From the NCBI GenBank assembly GCA_030157685.1, contig JAOAUI010000359.1:3825-43834 (forward strand): a stretch of 40,010 bases of DNA, in the 5' to 3' direction. Numbering within the stretch: the stretch's first letter is position 1; the number at the start of each line of letters is the position of its first letter. A program made the position numbers and the translations under genes. The stretch comes from Ferruginibacter sp. Lineage in GTDB: Bacteria > Bacteroidota > Bacteroidia > Chitinophagales > Chitinophagaceae. The notes under the pieces were generated by a model, which saw only the letters and a list, made by a program, of their open reading frames with translations, was not told where the DNA came from and made no database searches. This document shows, in pieces, positions 36,871-40,010 of this stretch.

Positions 36871-37719
36871 TTACTGTAATCCTTTGATCCTTTCATCTAC
36901 TTCCTGGCTGTAATGCGAATCGTTCACCAGCCTTTTACTTATCGTGTACCACTTGATCGCTTCTGCTTTATCACCTTTAGCTGCATATGCATCAGCTAAA
37001 AATGCAATAGCTTCAATATTATCAGGCTGAGCTTTAATTACCTTTTGTAAACGCTCTATCGCTTTATCATATTGCCCCGAAACATAACCACCTACTCCCA
37101 GCATCATCTGCGCTTTCATGTTGTTTGAGTCTTTACGAACAACACTTAACAGCTGCTGAATACCTTTCATTGTTTGTTCCGGTCCGCCTGTACGACCTTT
37201 TCCAAATATGTAGCAACTTCCCAAACCAACTTTCAAATCGTCATTATCGGGGTTCAGTTCCAATGCTTTTTCAAATAAGGCCACTGCTGTTGCTGTTTTC
37301 CAGTTTAATTTTGCCTCATCCTGTTCTGCTCTGAGGTTGTTTAAAATTAATTGGGCAGCAAAGGTGAGGTTTTTTTCCGACTTATCCAACTTAGCAGCCT
37401 CCGATAAATAATAAGCATAGGGCTCAAAGGATTTTGCACTGTCTTTCCAGAAATTGGCAAGCTGCGTATTTGCTGTAATTAATTGACTGCTAACATCTCC
37501 ACGTGTTACACTATTTTCTAATTTACTGAGATTAATTAGTTGAGAAGCAGATAAATGTTTTTTTTCTTCCTCAATAAATTGAGCGATATCGAAGCTTTTT
37601 ATAGCTTTTGCAACCGGGGCCTGTACTTTAGTTTTAGGAGCAACGGTAGATCCGAATATAAAAAGAAGGATTACCAGGGCAAGTCCGGCAATGGCAATGA
37701 TGAGTTGTTTTTTAGGCAT
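36871..37719 (-). CDS. Tetratricopeptide repeat protein with N-terminal TM anchor
   Basis: LIIAIAGLALVILLFIFG anchor; TPR units ALFEKALELNPDNDDLKVGLG, AIERLQKVIKAQPDNIEAIAFLADAYAAKGDKAEAIKWY. Confidence 0.9.
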   Translation of the reverse strand: MPKKQLIIAIAGLALVILLFIFGSTVAPKTKVQAPVAKAIKSFDIAQFIEEEKKHLSASQLINLSKLENSVTRGDVSSQLITANTQLANFWKDSAKSFEPYAYYLSEAAKLDKSEKNLTFAAQLILNNLRAEQDEAKLNWKTATAVALFEKALELNPDNDDLKVGLGSCYIFGKGRTGGPEQTMKGIQQLLSVVRKDSNNMKAQMMLGVGGYVSGQYDKAIERLQKVIKAQPDNIEAIAFLADAYAAKGDKAEAIKWYTISKRLVNDSHYSQEVDERIKGLQ

Positions 37720-37763
37720 TTAGTAAACCCTGCGCTTCTTTTTTACAGGAAGGCAAAGTTACA

Positions 37764-38087
37764 TCAGTCTTCATTGTCTTCGTCTGTTTCTGTAGTTTCT
37801 TTTATGTTTTTCGAAGATTTTATTTCCAGCATAAATTCCTTGGCTGGTTTAAAGGCGGGAATAAAGTGTTCCGGAATTTCTACAGCAATATTTTTTTTGA
37901 TATTACGGCCTATCTTAGCAGCTCTTTTCTTGGTAATAAAACTGCCAAAACCACGTATGTAAATGTTTTCGCCTGCGGCTAAACTGTTTTTAACTGATTT
38001 AAACATGGTTTCCAGCGTTACCAGAACATCCACTTTTGGAATGCCTGTTTTATCGGAAATTTCGTTAATGAGGTCTGCTTTTCTCAT
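37764..38087 (-). CDS. HU/IHF-family DNA-binding protein
   Basis: MRKADLINEISDKTGIPKVDVLVTLETMFKSVKNSLAAGENIYIRGFGSFITKKRAAKIGRN. Start trimmed to 38087 on family homology. Confidence 0.95.
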   Translation of the reverse strand: MRKADLINEISDKTGIPKVDVLVTLETMFKSVKNSLAAGENIYIRGFGSFITKKRAAKIGRNIKKNIAVEIPEHFIPAFKPAKEFMLEIKSSKNIKETTETDEDNED

Positions 38088-38289
38088 AAAGATTTGTTTA
38101 AGAATTGTAACTGATAGAAATATACAACAAAAAAATTGAATTTTCCAAAATAAGTTGATGATTATCAGGTACTTTGTAAAAAAACAGTACAATATCTGGA
38201 ATATATGAGCTTTTATAAGATATTGGTTATTAGAGATATGTGAACTATATAGATGGTTTTAAAATTACTGAATGTATATATTACAGAAA

Positions 38290-39369
38290 ATGGATACTGG
38301 TAGAAAATATTTTTCAAAACAGCTTTTGCAGTGGAATAAAATGCAAAATAAAAGAGCCATGCCCTGGAAAGGCGAGAAAGACCCCTATAAAATATGGCTT
38401 AGCGAAATTATTCTGCAACAAACCAGGGTTGAACAGGGCTGGGCTTATTATAACCGCTTTGTTTCAACTTTTCCCCATATAAAAAAGCTAGCCGCTGCGT
38501 CTGAAGAAAAAGTATTTAAACTCTGGGAAGGTCTTGGATATTACACTCGCTGCAAAAACCTGATTGCCACAGCAAAATTTATTGCAAACGAAAAGCAGGG
38601 TAAATTTCCGGATAGTTATGAGGAGATTTTAAGCCTGAAGGGAATTGGGCCATACACGGCTGCAGCTATTGCTTCTTTCGCTTTTAATTTACCACATGCT
38701 GTGGTTGATGGCAATGTGTTTAGGGTACTGTCTCGTTTTTTTGGAATTGATACGCCTACAGACAGCACAGCCGGAAAAAAACTATTTACAGAGCTGGCAG
38801 AAGCGCTTTTGGATAAAAAACTTCCCGGCATTTACAACCAGGCTATTATGGATTTTGGTGCTGTGATCTGTAAACCTCAAAATCCATTGTGTACAGCTTG
38901 TCCGTTAAAAACCAGGTGTACAGCGCTTTTGCAAGCTAAAGTTGATGTGCTTCCTGTTAAAGCAAGCAAGCTGATAAAAAAAGAGCGTTGGTTGTATTAT
39001 TTAATAGTTGAGTACAATGGAAAAATTTATGTAAGAAAAAGAGGGGCAAAAGAAATCTGGGAAAACCTGTATGAATTTGTTCTGCTGGAAACCGATAAAT
39101 TATTTTCTTTTGAAGAGATAAAAAACTCAAAATTTTTCAAAAATATTACGGGTAAAAACAAAGCAACCATACTGCATGTTTCAAAAATATACAAACAACA
39201 GCTTACTCACCAGACCATACATGGCAATTTTATTCAGCTTAAAGTAAATAACGTACCTCCTTTAAAGGATTATAAAGCAGTAACTTATAAGCAGCTGAAC
39301 AAACTTCCCTTTCCCAAATTTATAACCGGTTACCTGGCCGAAAATGAGCTAAAGGCATTTGAAAGATAA
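38290..39369 (+). CDS. mutY: A/G-specific adenine glycosylase MutY
   Basis: MPWKGEKDPYKIWLSEIILQQTRVEQG, LKGIGPYTAAAIASFAF, VVDGNVFRVLSR, Fe-S cysteines CKPQNPLCTACPLKTRC. Confidence 0.96.
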   Translation: MDTGRKYFSKQLLQWNKMQNKRAMPWKGEKDPYKIWLSEIILQQTRVEQGWAYYNRFVSTFPHIKKLAAASEEKVFKLWEGLGYYTRCKNLIATAKFIANEKQGKFPDSYEEILSLKGIGPYTAAAIASFAFNLPHAVVDGNVFRVLSRFFGIDTPTDSTAGKKLFTELAEALLDKKLPGIYNQAIMDFGAVICKPQNPLCTACPLKTRCTALLQAKVDVLPVKASKLIKKERWLYYLIVEYNGKIYVRKRGAKEIWENLYEFVLLETDKLFSFEEIKNSKFFKNITGKNKATILHVSKIYKQQLTHQTIHGNFIQLKVNNVPPLKDYKAVTYKQLNKLPFPKFITGYLAENELKAFER

Positions 39370-39410
39370 TGCCATCTTTTTCAATGGATATTGAAATTAG
39401 ATGGCATTAT
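39366..39410. repeat. Long hairpin overlapping the mutY stop codon
   Basis: ATAATGCCATCT (39366-39377) / AGATGGCATTAT (39399-39410), nested TTTCAAT-GGAT-ATTGAAA. Confidence 0.85.
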
Positions 39411-39456
39411 GCCGATGGTATAATCTGAGCCATTTTTTCTGGTACCAATCGGCATA
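39408..39456. repeat. Second hairpin in the mutY-ssb interval
   Basis: TATGCCGATGGTA (39408-39420) / TACC-A-ATCGGCATA (39443-39456), 13 bp with one bulged A. Confidence 0.8.
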
Positions 39457-39529
39457 AAAATGTATCTTTAAATTTGTTGTACCGGTAAACATAGTTTTAA
39501 TTCAACAGCAACGACTTAAATTAAATTTT

Positions 39530-39964
39530 ATGAGAGGCGTAAACAGGGTAATGTTAATTGGTAACCTGGGAAAAGACCCGGATATGCAGTTTCTGGAAGG
39601 CAATATCGCAGTAGCAAAATTTTCGCTGGCTACAACAGAAACCTATAAAGACAGAAGTGGCAAGCTGATCTCTCAAACCGAATGGCATACCGTTGTGCTG
39701 TGGCGTGGTTTGGCCGAGCTTGCCCAAAAATATTTACACAAGGGTAGTTTGGTTTACATAGAAGGCCGCTTAAAAACACGTAGCTGGGAAGATAAAGAAG
39801 GCAATAAAAAATTTGCAACAGAAGTGGTTGGCGATAACCTCATCATGCTTGATAAAAGAACAGATGGCAGCCAGTTGCCGCATGGGCTAGAAGGGCTGGA
39901 TGGGCCAGATGATCATCCGGATATTCCGACGGCTGAAGATGGTTCGGAGCGTTTACCTTTTTAA
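39530..39964 (+). CDS. ssb: Single-stranded DNA-binding protein
   Basis: MRGVNRVMLIGNLGKDPDMQFLEGNIAVAKFSLATTETYKDRSGKLISQTEWHTVVLWRGLAELAQKYLHKGSLVYIEGRLKTRSW; C-terminus ...SERLPF. Confidence 0.96.
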   Translation: MRGVNRVMLIGNLGKDPDMQFLEGNIAVAKFSLATTETYKDRSGKLISQTEWHTVVLWRGLAELAQKYLHKGSLVYIEGRLKTRSWEDKEGNKKFATEVVGDNLIMLDKRTDGSQLPHGLEGLDGPDDHPDIPTAEDGSERLPF

Positions 39965-40010
39965 CCGGTTTTGTAATTTGTATTTATAAATAAACCTATT
40001 CTATTTTTAA

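Noticed and set aside
39948-39964. SSB C-terminal tip ending SERLPF instead of a DDxPF-type tip
   Set aside because: The tip keeps the terminal Pro-Phe and preceding acidic residues; variation is within what is expected, so not a strong anomaly.

Overview
This 40 kb window looks like a Bacteroidota chromosome, probably Chitinophagaceae-like (inferred from gene content and protein style). It is dominated by housekeeping and envelope genes. From left to right: a truncated M28-type peptidase start, a LytTR/LytS two-component pair, ruvB, an orphan OmpR-type regulator, a di-haem cytochrome c peroxidase, a HerA-like ATPase, an LTA-synthase-like sulfatase, recQ, a copA-like ATPase, tsaE-ald, a lipid A block (ABC ATPase, lpxA, lpxC/fabZ, DUF5686, lpxD, HD protein), porX, an MBL hydrolase, a HhH protein, an acyl-CoA dehydrogenase, rel/spoT, tRNA-Leu(TAG), tig, rng, a 29-aa AURKAIP1/COX24-type protein, a TPR protein, HU/IHF, mutY and ssb. 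I see no CRISPR array, prophage, transposase or recognisable defence island. The least explained signal is a family of degenerate 7-nt periodic arrays. They occur at about seven or eight loci, several organised as phase-preserving palindromes, and two lie inside coding sequences where they encode near-identical QxTTNN peptides. Other leads are a tandem double hairpin between mutY and ssb, a hairpin covering the start codon of an ABC ATPase, a GC hairpin just upstream of porX, a TetR-like operator palindrome upstream of the acyl-CoA dehydrogenase, a structured rng upstream region, and a possible small RNA locus between the sulfatase gene and recQ.
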